Shown in pieces: positions 44,196 to 56,184 of a DNA stretch of 64,000 nt. The stretch spans positions 62,001-126,000 of the forward strand of contig NW_020825493.1 in NCBI RefSeq assembly GCF_003286085.1, written 5' to 3'. The translations under genes were made by a program, and so were the position numbers. The notes beneath the pieces were generated by a model, which worked only from the letters and a program-made list of their open reading frames with translations, was not told the DNA's origin and ran no database searches. The stretch comes from Drosophila persimilis. Lineage: Eukaryota > Arthropoda > Insecta > Diptera > Drosophilidae. The first letter of the stretch is position 1. Each line of letters begins with the position of its first letter.

Positions 44196-45036
44196 TTTTT
44201 CGTTTTGATTCTTTTTCATATACCTCGTTTTCTAGAATGTAATAATTGTTTTGCGTTAGGTCAGTGAGGATGTTATTATCTTCATCTGGATATGGGACAA
44301 TTTTAAGTATAGGAATATTTCTGATCTCTCGTGGGATGTTGGAAATTATTAGTATTTCGTTAGTGTCTGATTTCAACCAGGTAGATGTTTTGATATTTAT
44401 TAATTTCTCTGAATCGATGTGTTTCAGGTAATCCTGCCTCAATAATTTTGGATTAAAGATCCCTAATCTTGTTAGCTGCATGCCTAATTCAATATCCTCT
44501 ATGTACCTAGTAAAATGTTGAAAATAAGTATTAATATGTCTAGTTGCTTATTTCTGTCATTATCCTTGTTTAATTTATTGACAACTTCTATGCCAGAATT
44601 TACTGCTTGAATTACTAAGTTTAATTCGTTAACTTGAACACTGTGGCTAGCCAGATTGTCTAATTTCCCTTCTAATTCGACCTTATCATCTTGATCTAAC
44701 GTTCCAAATAGATATTTATATATTGTGCCTACTGCATTTATAAGGCCTCTTCTGTTTCTTTTGGCTATTTTTATGCCGTTGAATTCACGTTGCAATTTCT
44801 CGACTAAATATTGAACTTGGATTTCGTTATCAAATTGGGTTGCCTGTTCTAGTAAACTCTGATATGTTTCATCTGTTTTTGTTATATTAATTGTTAGATA
44901 GTGGTATTCATAATTAATGGGTATGTTAATGGTATTCGTTTTGAATATGTGATATCCATTCCTTGAGTTGATGGGATCTATCTCTATATTCTGTCCGGTA
45001 GCTTGTAGGACGGTGAACATTAGTAAGATTATAATC

Positions 45037-47930
45037 TTAATCATGTTGTAGCTCCGGATTCCCAGTACTCTCTTCGGGTACTCTGCAATTATCGTATTTA
45101 CTTTTATTAGATTTTTTCTTTCTTTTGAATTTTGTTTTATAGTGGGTGATTTTCCTCCCTCTATTTTTCTGTTCAAAGTGCTTTTCGTCTACCTGCCTAA
45201 TTTCCCCTGTTCTTTTGAACAGGTTGGTTGTTTTTGTTTTAACTAGGGGTGCATTCTTGTAGCGTGTGTCTACTTCAAAGTCGATTCGATCGTTATTCAA
45301 ATGATTGATCTTCCTAACTTTATTCAGTTGGGTGTTATAATCTGGTAGTCCGGCGTACAGGAAGATATCAGCTGGGGATGTTTTTGTAGTATTATGAACC
45401 GTTTTATGGTTATAAGTGTATAGAATTAACTCGAATTTTGTGAGCTTTTTTTCTATGTTATCCTAGCTTGAAATAATTCTTAATTTTTCATTGATCGTTT
45501 TATGTAGCCGTTCTACATCAGAAACTCCGTTTTTACTGGTAGTGATTTCGATTTTCACATTTTCCGCATTCAACCATGCTTGCAATGCTGCGCACATAAA
45601 GGCTGAATCTTTGTCGGCTTTAATTCCCTGTGGCTTGCCCATTTCGTTAAAGACTTTTATGATGGCTCTCTTTGTTTCTAACCAGTCATGACTCTTAACT
45701 TCTAGAAGGGTAGCGAATTTAGAATATACATCAATGCATGATAGGAATGGTTGATTGTCTACCAAATAGAAATCCATGACATACTTTTCTCTGATATTTT
45801 GTATTTCAGGGGTGATTTCGAAGGTTAGATTGGTGTTACGATGATATTTTGTATTAACTTTTGATAATCGGGGTAGTAGAATTTTCCTTTAAACCAATTA
45901 GTGGTCTTTTCGATACCTGGGTGAAGTAGCTCTTTATGATTCTTCAATATTTGTTCCTTGAATTTGGAGTAGTTCGGAATATCTATGAGTTTGTACTGGA
46001 TTTAATCAGGTTAGTGAAGTGATTTGGACTGATTATCTCCAGGAATGCCCTTTGGAATAGTGGGAAGTCTACTTCATTATGGAAATATAGTGCACTCTTT
46101 TTGGTACTTACATATTCCTTTATTATATCTTTTGCTAATGATTCTGTCATTTCAGTATATGTGATTTTTATCAGTATCTTGTGGAAATAGTGGGATGTTT
46201 CTACCTTATCCTCATTACCTTTAATCAGTTCTGTTTGCCTATTATAGTAATTGATTGGTCGCTCTGTAAGTCGAATATAATTTGTATTATCTTCTTGCAC
46301 GCTATGGACCGTTGCACAATCACTATTAATGGTTTCCCCGAGTAGATTTTCGCTAATCTTTACTCTTGATAGCGCATCGGCTACATGATTCTCCTTTCCT
46401 GGTAAATATTTTATTTTGAAGTCAAATTCATTTAATTTGATCTTCCATCGTTGTAGCTTCATATTTGGTTCCTTGAGGTTATTCAACCAAAGGGTTTGTG
46501 ATCACTTAATATCTCAAACGTTCTACCAAACAGGTATGATCAAAAATATTTAGTTGCCAAACTATAGCTAGTAATTCCTTTTCTATTGCTGAATAATTGA
46601 TTTCATGTTCATTCAATGTTCTACTTGCATAGCAAATTGGTTTGTGGTCTTGCGACAACACTGCTCCTAATGCAATGTTACTTGCATCGGTTGTTACCGT
46701 GAACATTTTGTTGAAATCTGGGAATGCGAGGATGGGGTCTGAGGTGATAAGTATTTTCAACTTTTCGAAGGCCTCGACGTTTTTTTCCTCGGTTGGGTAT
46801 ATGACTGCTCGTTTCTTTAATTTGAGTGTCATTGGTTTTGCTATATTAGCAAAATTGGGAATGAATTTCCTATAAAATCCACATAAACCTATGAATGATT
46901 TTATTTTTGTGGTTGTATTGGGTATTGGGAAGTTTATTATGGCGGATATTTTCTTTGGATTAGGAACTATGCCGTTAGTTGTTACTACATGGCCTAGGAA
47001 TTCCGTTTCTTTCTTAAGGAATTCACACTTATCCATTTGAAGTTTGAGGTTTGCATCTCTCAACTTTCCAAAGACCCTTTCAAGAGACAACAAATGTTCT
47101 TCCAATGATGTGGAATAGATAATGATGTCGTCTAGATGCACAAGGCAATCTTTGAAAATTAAATCTTCTAACAGATTGTTCATGCATCTTTGAAATGTGG
47201 CGGGGGCAGTGGTTAGCCCAAAAGGCATACGAGTGAACTCGTAATGACCATGCTTCGTTGTTTCACTTCCTGATCGTGTATTTGAGCATATTTATATGGT
47301 CGACGATAAACAGGATCTTCGTGATGGGTTTTAATTTCGTGCTTTATAGTACTAGTGAAGGTCAAAATGTCACCTTCTTTATACTGCACGTCCTTAAATT
47401 CATAGAGAACTTTCAATAGTTTCTCCTTTTCTACGTCATTTAAATGTTCCAACCTTAGCTGGTTGCATTCCCTTAATTCATTCTCTAATGCGGATGCGAA
47501 GTATTTCTCTACTTCAGGAGATGGGTCAATGCACTTAGGTGTAGTTATATCTTCCTTTGAAGATGGCTTATCGCCTTTGTGTGCGGTCTTGCCGTCGGCA
47601 ATTGCTTCTCCACCTTGGATGATTGGGTATAACCTTTCACCTAACGTTACCGTTTCATTTCGGTAATCGATGACGGCTTTGCTGGCCATCAAATATTCTC
47701 TGCCTAAGAGAATGTCATAATTTTCAGAAAAATTATGAATATAAAATTTTTGTTTTGTCGGACAGTTTTTGGTTGCATTACGTGTAATGCTCTGAGTCAG
47801 ACGGACGGGTCCATTGATGGTATGGACGGTGAGGTTGTCGCTATCGACTTTGGAATCTGTATAGTATTCTTTTATTATATTTATTGACGATCCCGAGTCC
47901 GCGATACCTCTTAATTTTTTATTATTTCCT
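45037..47930 (-). pseudogene. Errantivirus pol (copy B)
   Basis: More complete than copy A: it keeps the about 225-base stretch after RNase H (45983-46486 reads through YLPGKENHVADALSR to the region before integrase) and the QYKEGDIL segment before [22 protein letters not shown]. Integrase core: SCIDVYSKFA, KADKDSAFM, VSDVERLHKTIN. About 44 bases including the CPTC part of the zinc finger are deleted near 45843. It shares with copy A the frameshift after FGRTFEI near 46500 and the stop after KLRIISS at 45463-45465. Ends in NPELQHD at 45037, overlapping env. Confidence 0.85.
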
Positions 47931-48858
47931 CGATTTCTTCCGAGGCGCTCTGCTGAAAATTTACATCCATTTTCATATGTCCACTTTGGCTTTCCCTAGA
48001 TCGTTTGACTGGCTGATTCGGTGCACTGCTACCTGCCTGAGTCTGATTGATTTGATAGTTAGTGGGATTCTGTACTCTGCACTGGTTTAAGGAGTTTCTA
48101 AATTCGTTAAATAATCCATTATTATTTACGGCATTATTTCCTGAATTATTTCGATTCGATCCATGATTATTTCTGGAAGTACTTGGGTTTTGATTGTTAT
48201 AATCGTTACTACTATAGTGAGGGTAATAAGTTCCAACGTTCCTACGATTGTTATTTCCGTTTCTTGAGTGTTCGTGATTCTTGTTATCATTTACGAAATT
48301 TTCGTAGATTCCTAACTCTTGAGCTGATTTTTTTTGATTAGCCATAGTAGAAATGTCTTTCTTTGCTAATATGATGAACAGTCTATTGGGTAGAGCATCT
48401 TCTATGGTATGTCTGGTGGCATTTTCCAGAGCGTTTTTATAGATTGTCTTATTTTCTGCGCTAGTATCCAGATTTAGTTTACTCACTATAACATTTGACT
48501 TAATTTTCTGTTCCTCTATGAACTTACGAATAATCCCATTGAATTTGGTATCGTATAATTGTTGTAGTAGCTTCTCGTAGGGAGTGTGGTTGTTGAATTT
48601 GCTGATTAGGGCTTCTTTTAGATCACACCAGGTGTTGGGTTGAAGGCTCTGTGATAAAAGTTGTGCTCGTCCGCACAGGTGACCCTCAGTGGCTCCGTAC
48701 ATGATGCTTTGTTGCCGGAGGTCTTCTGTTGGGTACAATCCGGAGATGTACTCAATCCTGTTTATGAACGAACTTAGTCGTTCTTGGCATCCGTCGTATG
48801 GTGGAATTTGCCTGATTGACTTCAAGGCTTGGTTCAGGTGTGTTTCTGTTAGCGGCAT
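47911..48858 (-). CDS. Errantivirus Gag, intact frame (copy B)
   Basis: 315 codons, no breaks. Differs from copy A at four residues, including NGII for NGSI and LFIIL for QFIIL. It is the best-kept gene of this copy while pol and env are broken. The Asn-rich end and lack of a cysteine knuckle are as in copy A. Pol follows in the -1 frame over an A-rich stretch. Confidence 0.8.
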   Translation of the reverse strand: MPLTETHLNQALKSIRQIPPYDGCQERLSSFINRIEYISGLYPTEDLRQQSIMYGATEGHLCGRAQLLSQSLQPNTWCDLKEALISKFNNHTPYEKLLQQLYDTKFNGIIRKFIEEQKIKSNVIVSKLNLDTSAENKTIYKNALENATRHTIEDALPNRLFIILAKKDISTMANQKKSAQELGIYENFVNDNKNHEHSRNGNNNRRNVGTYYPHYSSNDYNNQNPSTSRNNHGSNRNNSGNNAVNNNGLFNEFRNSLNQCRVQNPTNYQINQTQAGSSAPNQPVKRSRESQSGHMKMDVNFQQSASEEIEEIIKN

Positions 48859-49042
48859 GTTGATTTCTTTTTATTTATTTATCTTTTTCTAATATTAATT
48901 GAGTTTGAATCGTGTGTAGATTCTTTGGCGGATCTCTTTAGTATTAGCGTTACTTTTTCTCTGATCACTGTAGGTTATTACGCACTGTAACTGTCACTAC
49001 GCCAATTGATCGACTTAAAAAAAGGATTCACTTTTAACTGAG

Positions 49043-49060
49043 ATCCTACCGACTGCGCCA
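49043..49060 (-). promoter_or_regulatory. Primer binding site, tRNA-Ser type (copy B)
   Basis: Same 18 bases as in copy A, next to the LTR end. Confidence 0.8.
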
Positions 49061-49062
49061 TT

Positions 49063-49741
49063 TAAATATGCGACACTTCAGTTTACGTTTTAAAAAAGGT
49101 TTTATTCTTTCACTTAAACTTAGTGTACATTGGTTAGTTATTTCCCCGACGATGACTGAGGTCCGATGTCTTGAATGGAATTAACTTGAATTCTCCGACG
49201 GTGTCGCGATTGACGTTTGTCTTGAACAGAACTGACTTGCCTATTTATATTATTTATATTTGACTATTTATATTATGATGCTCGGTTTGGGATTCGGATT
49301 TGGATTCGGAGGCGTTGGCTTCGACTTCGGCTTCGGAGATGGAGTACGTGACTCGATCGATATGTGGGAAGGCGGCTTTTGATGAAAGGCTTCCGCTGCT
49401 TATGATCGGTGTTGCATTACTTGGGGGTGGCTGAGAATAGGGCCTCTGATTGGTCAGCTACGATGGCGTGGTTCTGGAGAATCGATTAGTAATTGATCTC
49501 TGAAGAGTGGCGTGATTCTAGTGCGGCTGGATTCTAGTGCGGCATCTATTGTGTTATGTTTAACTTCTACCTTAGGGTGTTTGTTTACATCGCCTGCAAT
49601 CGGCTACGCGTGGTCCATTTCGAGCGTGAGATTGTTTATGGGGTTTCGAAGCTGAGGGTGTCGGATTGTTTATAGTATTGTGGGTGCAGGGTAATAGACA
49701 TAGACCAGGGTATGCGGAGCATGGACTATAGATATGTCACT
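49063..49741 (-). repeat. 5' LTR of errantivirus copy B
   Basis: AGTGACAT start at 49741, about 680 bases, longer than the shared LTR by a segment around 49335-49470. It has two of the 16-base GGATTCTAGTGCGGC-type repeats where the other has three. Confidence 0.85.
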
Positions 49742-50678
49742 ATATATATATAAAAACGAGAGAATAAGAATCGAAATCGTAAACAAAAGCTAGATCAGAC
49801 TGGGGTGCATTATACACACTGAGCAAACGGGTTTGAATCATTATACGTTGTATGCATATCTACACTTTCAAGCCAATAGGCTCTTTTGACCAAACTACTT
49901 TTCGCTGTACATAATTACTCACTCCGGCGTTATTGTCTTACGCTGATCGTTGGGCCCAATGATGTCGTAGATGTTGACCGCAGCTGTTTAAAATATGGAA
50001 ATCATAAATATATAATGCATACAATACAATTACGCTACAAACACCGTCGCATAGTCATCAGCCAGTTGTTTTGGTTTGCATAGTACAGACAGAAATTTAA
50101 TTGTTATGCTCTATCGCGAAAATTGAACCAAAAAGTAACATACGAAAGACAATTTAGTACATATGCACATATGTATGTAGATATGTACGCGCGTAACATC
50201 AAAGAGGGGTGTTAATAAAGTTTCAGTTACATTACGTTAAACTGCTGATGTTTACGCGTTGGAACTTGATAATGAATTAAATGTAAATTGGAGAAAACTC
50301 AATCCCGTGCGGCTGCTTTGTAGACTCTTGCCCGCCTGAAGTTGGTTAGAGGTCAACAGATGCGATGTATATGGTTCCTGGCCGTACTGACGAATCTTCC
50401 GCCAAGCCTATATTTAGTTATTTATGACTGAGCAGCACTAAATATTCTTGGCGATTGAGGCTGATCTGGTTCACTTGGATCTTTGGAGATTCCGAACTCG
50501 GTGGTAATATAAGGTCCAGAAAAGATGAATTATGGTTGGAGTTGGAGAGACCTCGACAACTGTACGCCTAGGCCAGCTCCCAGGGTAGTCTTCTCGAGAC
50601 TATACCGCGATGAGGCAGCTTAGGTACACTTCCCTTCAACATAGGTTATGTCAGCACGTGCACGGCACTAATATGAAA
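49742..50678. other. Unassigned flank, possibly old host DNA
   Basis: AT-rich, with no module of any element in this window. Open frames are short and show no similarity I recognise. A CACATATGTATGTAGATATG stretch near 50166 is simple-sequence-like. It is the flank into which the errantivirus inserted. Confidence 0.5.
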
Positions 50679-51735
50679 CGAGGTGGAACGTTGTGAGTTG
50701 CTGCGGACACCGCAGCTCTACGGTTATACCCGATACTAACAAAGAGAGCGTGCGAGAGAGACAGAAAATCAGTCTAAGCGTGACGTCGGGCGCTGCGTAG
50801 CCACTGCAAATTGATTTGTTTCCTTTGGCTATAAAAATGATCTGATCTGATCCAGATTCAGCAATCTGATAGATATGGTCGTTATCTATGATTCTGCGTT
50901 TTTAGTTTTCTCAAATCTGCAATATTGTGGATGCAACAGATTTTCGTCCTTTGCGGGGGCGAAAGGGGGTGGGGCGAAATTTTGAGATATACGTTTTATA
51001 GTGAGATCTAACAGAAGTACGGACACTAAATTTGGTTACTCTAGCCTTAATACTCTCTGAGATTTGTGAATATCCCCAGATTTGCATCCTTTGCGGGGGC
51101 GGAAGGGGGTGTGGCGAAATTTTGAAACAAACTCGTCTCGGTCCGATATATTAGGAGTGTGGATACCAAATTTGGTTGCTCTAGCTTTTATAGTCTCTGA
51201 GATCTAGGCGCTAATGTTTTACTCTAAACAAAGCCGCCTATGCTACGTGTGTGTTAGAGAGAGACAGGGCGAGAAAAAATTAAATTGTTTTCGTGATGCT
51301 GGCTATAATAATAATACGATCCAATTCAGATTCTGCAGTCTAAAAGATATGGTCATTCTCTACGATTCTGCGTTTTTGGTTTTATCGTATCTTGAAAATT
51401 GTGGATGCCACAGATTTTCGCCCTTTGTGGGGGCGGAAGTGGGCGGGGCAAAGTTTTGAAATATTTTTGGAGCAGTGACATATTACAGAAGTCTGGATCC
51501 AAAACATCGTTGCTCTATCTTTTATAGTCTTTGAGCATTAGGCGCTGAAGGGGACGGACAGACGGACAGACGGACGGACGGACAGACAGACAGGGCTCAA
51601 TCGACTCGGCTATTGATGCTGATCAAGAATATATATACTTTATAGGGTCGGAAACGATTCCTTCTGGACGTTACACACATCCACTTTTACCACAAATCTA
51701 ATATACCCCAATACTCATTTTGAGTATCGGGTATA
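50679..51735 (-). mobile_element. DINE-1-like Helentron, nearly full length
   Basis: GAGGTGGAACG end to GGGTATA. A deletion of about 45 bases follows CGATACTAA at about 50738, where the copy jumps to the CAAAGAGAGCG block. Confidence 0.9.
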
Positions 51736-52064
51736 AACATACCTTTTTTCCCCAAATATATCTGCACTAAATTCTTCATATTCACTGACCACTGGACTGT
51801 ACGGCACTTGTAATTATATGCTTCCAGCATATGTATGTGGAAATATATATATTTTCCAGACAGCACTATATATATATACATATGTGTGCACTGTGTATGT
51901 TGCTCGCACTCGGGAATTATCATGACCTCGGGAATGATCCAACCTTAATAGCGGCTAAAGATCACTAGGGGGTCTCACGAGACGAAAGAAGATAACCAAT
52001 TCCCTATATTTTTGTGCTGGCTACTACACCACAGATATTTATACAAGACCTGCTCGACGAATAA
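51736..52064. other. Non-coding stretch downstream of the integrase remnant
   Basis: Contains TA-rich runs and, near 51967, the complement of a purine tract (CTAGGGGGTC). It might be the 3' end or LTR of the minus-strand element whose integrase lies to the right, but no repeat partner is seen. Confidence 0.35.
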
Positions 52065-53074
52065 TTATCTGAAGAACTTGATTAGGAGAGATAATTTCCT
52101 GATCTGAAATACTACACGCCGAGATAGTCGATCGACCAATTCGTAATAGTACGGACTTCGCTTTTTAATTACCTGAGCGGGAATGAACACAGGGGCTAGT
52201 TTAGAACTAAACTTTTTTATAGCACTACTGTGTGTGAAATTTCTAGCATATACCAAATCTCCAATCTTTAATTGTGTATCACGGCAGCGTAAATTGTATC
52301 TATGCGAATTTTCTCCGTGTGCCTTATTGACATTCGCTTTAGCCTGTTGCCGGATTAGCTGCAAGGAATCTGGGTTCTCTATTCTAGTATCGTCGTTCAA
52401 AAGGTCTAGTTTACGCAAGAGTGCGTAACCCTTCCCATTCAACATCATGTTTTGACCAAATACTAGAAAATATGGAGAATACCCTGTACTCCTATGTAAG
52501 GTATGGCATTCAGGTTACAGTCCCAATTGCAATGTTCGTTACCGATATAAGCTCGTAGCGTAGCTATCACGGATCTGTTCAGTCGCTCGCTGGCATTCGC
52601 TTGCGGTGAATACATAGCTGTGCATTTTTGTGTTATACCGAAGCTATTTAAAAATGCCTAAAAGTAGCTAGATTTAAATTGGGATCCATTGTCTGACAAG
52701 ATGACTTCTGGCACCCAAAATGTATAAAAGACAGACCCTTCCAGATATTCACAGATCTTAGGGGCTGTAAATTTCTTCAGGGGACACAGAAAATGGAACT
52801 TAGTAGTGTGATCGACAACTATGGGCAATCCTATGTTTCCCTTTTTCGTGCGTGGGTATGGTCCTAAGAGATCTATGTATAATTTCTGAAACGGCCTATC
52901 CGAAGTGAATGGTTTACCCATAGGAGGTCTAAGAATCATATTCGGACTCTTGGTCGTGCGACAAACGGTGCATTCAGATATGTACTTGCGCGTCTGGCTA
53001 ACCATGCGAGGCCAGAATAAATATCTTTTAAGCTTCTCTATGGTTTTACTCATCCCACAATGTGTAGTGTCCAA
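52065..53074 (-). pseudogene. Ty3/gypsy-type integrase, C-terminal part of pol
   Basis: First the zinc-binding end (HCGMSKTIEKL, CTVCRTTK), then the core: D of LYIDLLGPYP, D of ILSDNGSQF, and after a frameshift the E of QANASERLNRS at about 52600. The last domain is open from 52448 to 52065 (LKIGDLVYARNF, KLAPVFIPAQVIKK). Breaks lie between 52450 and 52660. The reading direction and type fit the pol of the element at 56-58 kb, whose RNase H ends at about 56185, so this may be its missing end displaced by 3 kb of inserted DNA. This link is an inference. Confidence 0.7.
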
Positions 53075-53953
53075 CTATTCGAAAATCAAAAGAAAAAAGG
53101 AAAAGGTCGAACAAGTTAGGTACACCTTCTAGAAAGATACTTTTCATACCGCCCTCGCTAGCATAGCTCGAAGAAATTGGTGGAATGCAGGAGATCCAGA
53201 AGATCATCCGATTGCACAGTTATGTTAAAGCTTAAAGCTCAGCTTATGAATGCAATAGGTACGGGCGAATAGACTTTATTCATGTGAAATCATTCCCCTG
53301 CATAGTTTCACTTACGGCACACGTATATATAGATTTTCGTGATTTTCGCAATCGCAGAGTGAATGCTGAAGACACGTGGAGTTACATAACTTCCAATTTT
53401 TCTCTATTATCTAATCATACACTGTTTATTTGGATTAATAAATCCGAAGAGTGGCGTTAGCTGAACTACCCGAGGGAAAAGTGCAAATAAAGTGAAATTC
53501 TTGAAAGAAGCAAAGGGATAGGAGTACTGAAAAATCTTAATACAGCCAAGCCGGCCAACCAATCTACGGTATCAACTACTAAAACAGCAAAGCTGACCGT
53601 TTGGGAGTTAGTGCAGTGCACATCCACGGCGGCAAAGTGAAGGCTGAACCGTTGAAGTTGGGCTAGCTCAATATCGGAAATCATTTACGGCTCGTGAAAG
53701 ACCAACCACCATACACCACTGCTGGATGTCCGAACTTCAGTTTGAACCTGCCGATCTCAAAAAAACCGGAGGACATAATCGTCACCAACCTACGAAAATT
53801 TACAAAGGATTGAGTAATTAGGCTAGCCTAAACCACATTGCTTCAGAACCACTCTTGCTGTCAGCAGATTTGTGTTTATTTTGATTCCCGTGTTTCTCAA
53901 GTTAAATTTCAAGTGCAAGTTCCCGTTTGCCTTTATCATTATCACATAAAAAA
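53075..53953. other. Unassigned stretch with LTR-like signals
   Basis: TATATATAG at about 53322, AATAAATCC at about 53436 and TGGCG at about 53451 could be the promoter, polyadenylation signal and primer site of a plus-strand LTR remnant. No second copy is in the window. I see no supported gene. Confidence 0.3.
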
Positions 53954-55068
53954 CGAGGGGGAACGTTGTGAGTTGCTGCGGACACCGCAACTCTACAGTT
54001 ATACCCGATACTAAGTCAGTATGGCTTTCCTCCGGCAGACGCCGCTAATATTAAACGACACGACAAAGAGTGCGTGCGAGAGAGACAGAAAATCAGTCTG
54101 AGCGTGACGTCGGGCGCTGCGTAGCCACTGCAAATTGATTTGTTCCTTTTGGCTACAAAAATTATCTGATCTGATCCAGATTCAGCAATCTGATAGATAT
54201 GGTCGTTATCTATGATTCTCCGTTTTTAGTTTTTCTCGAATCTGCAATATTGTGGATGCAACAGATTTTCGTCCTTTGTGTGGGCGGAAGGGGGTGGGGC
54301 GAAATTTTGAGATACACGTTTTATAGTGAAATCTAAGAGAAGTGCTGATTCCAAATTTGGTTACTCTAGCGTTAATAGTCTTTGAGATTTGTGAATATCC
54401 CCAGATTTGCATCCTTTGCGGGGGCGGAAGGGGGTGTGGCGAAATTTTGAAACAAACTCGTCTCGGTCTGATATATTAGGAGTGTGGATACCAAATTTGG
54501 TTGCTCTAGCTTTTATAGTCTCTGAGATCTAGGCGCTAATGTTTTACTCTAAGCAAAGCCGCATATGCTACCTGTGTGTTAGAGAGAGACAGGGCGAGAA
54601 AAAATGAAATTGTTTTCTTGATGCTGGCTATAATAGTAATACGATCCAATTCAGATTCTGCAGTCTAAAAGATATGGTCATTCTCTACGATTCTGCGTTT
54701 TTTGTTTTCTCGTATCTTTAAAATTGTGGATGCCACAGATTTTCGCCCTTTGTGGGGGCGGAAGTGGGCGGGGCAAAGTTTTGAAATATTTTTGTAGCAG
54801 TGACATATCACAGAAGTCTGGATCCAAAACATGGTTGCTCTAGCTCTTATAGTCTTTGAGCATTAGGCGCTGAAGGGGACGGACAGACGGACAGACGGAC
54901 GGACGGACAGACGGACAGACAGACATGGCTCAATCGACTCGGCTATTGATGCTGATCAAGAATATATATACTTTATGGGGTCGGAAACGATTCCTTCTGG
55001 ACGTTACACACATCCACTTTTACCACAAATCTAATATACCCCAATACTCATTTTGAGTATCGGGTATA
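53954..55068 (-). mobile_element. Full-length DINE-1-like Helentron
   Basis: CGAGGGGGAACG to GGGTATA, with a (GACGGACA)-type microsatellite at about 54878-54922. Confidence 0.9.
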
Positions 55069-56184
55069 ATTATCACTATACGCTGCTGCTCTAAGAACCA
55101 GCTGTTTAGATCCACATATTCATATCTCGTTTATCATTGTGTTGATTATTGTAGTAACTAAATAGCTTCCTCCAATGAGTAAATTTGTAAAGTAACTGAA
55201 GATTTTGAAAACTGAGCAATATGAGTTTGGGATAATGTGTTTCTCTTTATATATATATATACATTTATACTGACCAACCTCTAAATTACACAGCGTATAC
55301 AAATGAATCCGTCAAAATCATCTTGGGCCCAACGATACACCGATGAGTTTAAACAATTACTGTGAGTACCACTTGTGGCTGAAACCACAATGCCTATACA
55401 CCAATGCAGGCGTAAGTTTGTTAAAGTAAATATATATATACTGATTTGAAAGAATATTTCCCCCCTCAAATGCTCAAATAATTAAGTTTTTTGTTTGCTG
55501 ATCCAAGAAGAAGGAAGTCTGTATATTTTTGTTTATTTGTAAATGTAAGGAATCGGATTATATCTGTAATTTATGTAAAAAAAATATATATATCAATACA
55601 ATCTCACATGGTTAGGGACCTTTAACATAAAAATAAAAGGAATTTGTAATCATGAGTATGTCTGCCTAAACTAAATATTATCTCCGTCCGTCAAGTACTT
55701 ATGCTTATCTCCCTCAAAATGCACTAGAAGATGTTGGATCTTTGAATTGGGACAACGCCCGAATGTAAACGCGTTTGTCATGGTTGGGTGGGTAAAGATT
55801 AGGGACATATATCACCGCTGTTCCCTCCATCAGACAGAAGACGAACTACACTTTTTCTAAGCGTTTTCTAAATGCGTATCGGCGCAGAGTGGAAAGGATT
55901 TTTTTTTTTGGTTATTGATATTAACGTCGAGATCCTGTTTATTTTTTTTTGAATTATATTGATTTGTGTCAGGAAAACTGTGTAGCTAGGGGAGAAAGAA
56001 CCCCGACCAATCCGACGAGCTGGACCCGAGCACAGCAAGAATGCGCGCCTTCGAACCTAGCTTCCTATTAACATGAGGTCAGAAAAAAACAATCTATTGG
56101 CCAATGGAGTTAGAGCCTAAATAGGCTCTGGCCCTAACTCACTGGCGAAGACTGAAAACTACAAATGTGCGGAGCTAGGGGCGT
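55069..56184. other. Unassigned AT-rich stretch
   Basis: Several TA runs and homopolymers. At 56108-56140 there is a hairpin: GAGTTAGAGCCTA paired with TAGGCTCT..CTAACTC around AA. Together with 53075-53953 and the DINE it seems to interrupt a gypsy-like pol. No gene is supported. Confidence 0.45.

Larger units (their letters stand above)
41615..45044 (-). pseudogene. Errantivirus env (copy B), interrupted by two DINEs
   Basis: Errantivirus env is a membrane fusion glycoprotein related to baculovirus F-type proteins. The start at 45044 gives a signal segment (MIKIIILLMFTVLQ), overlapping the end of pol by a few bases. A basic cleavage-like site (RNRRG) precedes a hydrophobic, fusion-peptide-like segment. 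The frame breaks at about 44500, continues to 44200, and is then split by DINEs at 43107-44195 and 41803-42917. Further pieces lie at 42918-43106 and 41615-41802. The membrane anchor is on the far side of the LTR element. Not functional in several independent ways. Confidence 0.8.
28476..49741 (-). mobile_element. Errantivirus copy B, full span, split by nested insertions
   Basis: 5' LTR 49063-49741, gag 47911-48858, pol 45037-47930, env 41615-45044 with its end at 29066-29287, 3' LTR 28476-29038. It is interrupted by two DINEs in env and by the 12.3-kb LTR element. At the right border the LTR end meets ATATATAT, consistent with the TATA/ATAT target preference of this group. Confidence 0.85.

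Noticed and set aside
53300-53700. A plus-strand LTR with promoter, polyadenylation and primer signals
   Set aside because: Signals are suggestive, but there is no second copy, no clear TG..CA ends and no gag after it, so it is only noted as an unassigned stretch.
55281-55469. A possible small exon (MNPSKSSWAQRYTDEF on the plus strand, followed by GTGAGT)
   Set aside because: Only about 20 codons, with no partner exon and no recognised similarity.
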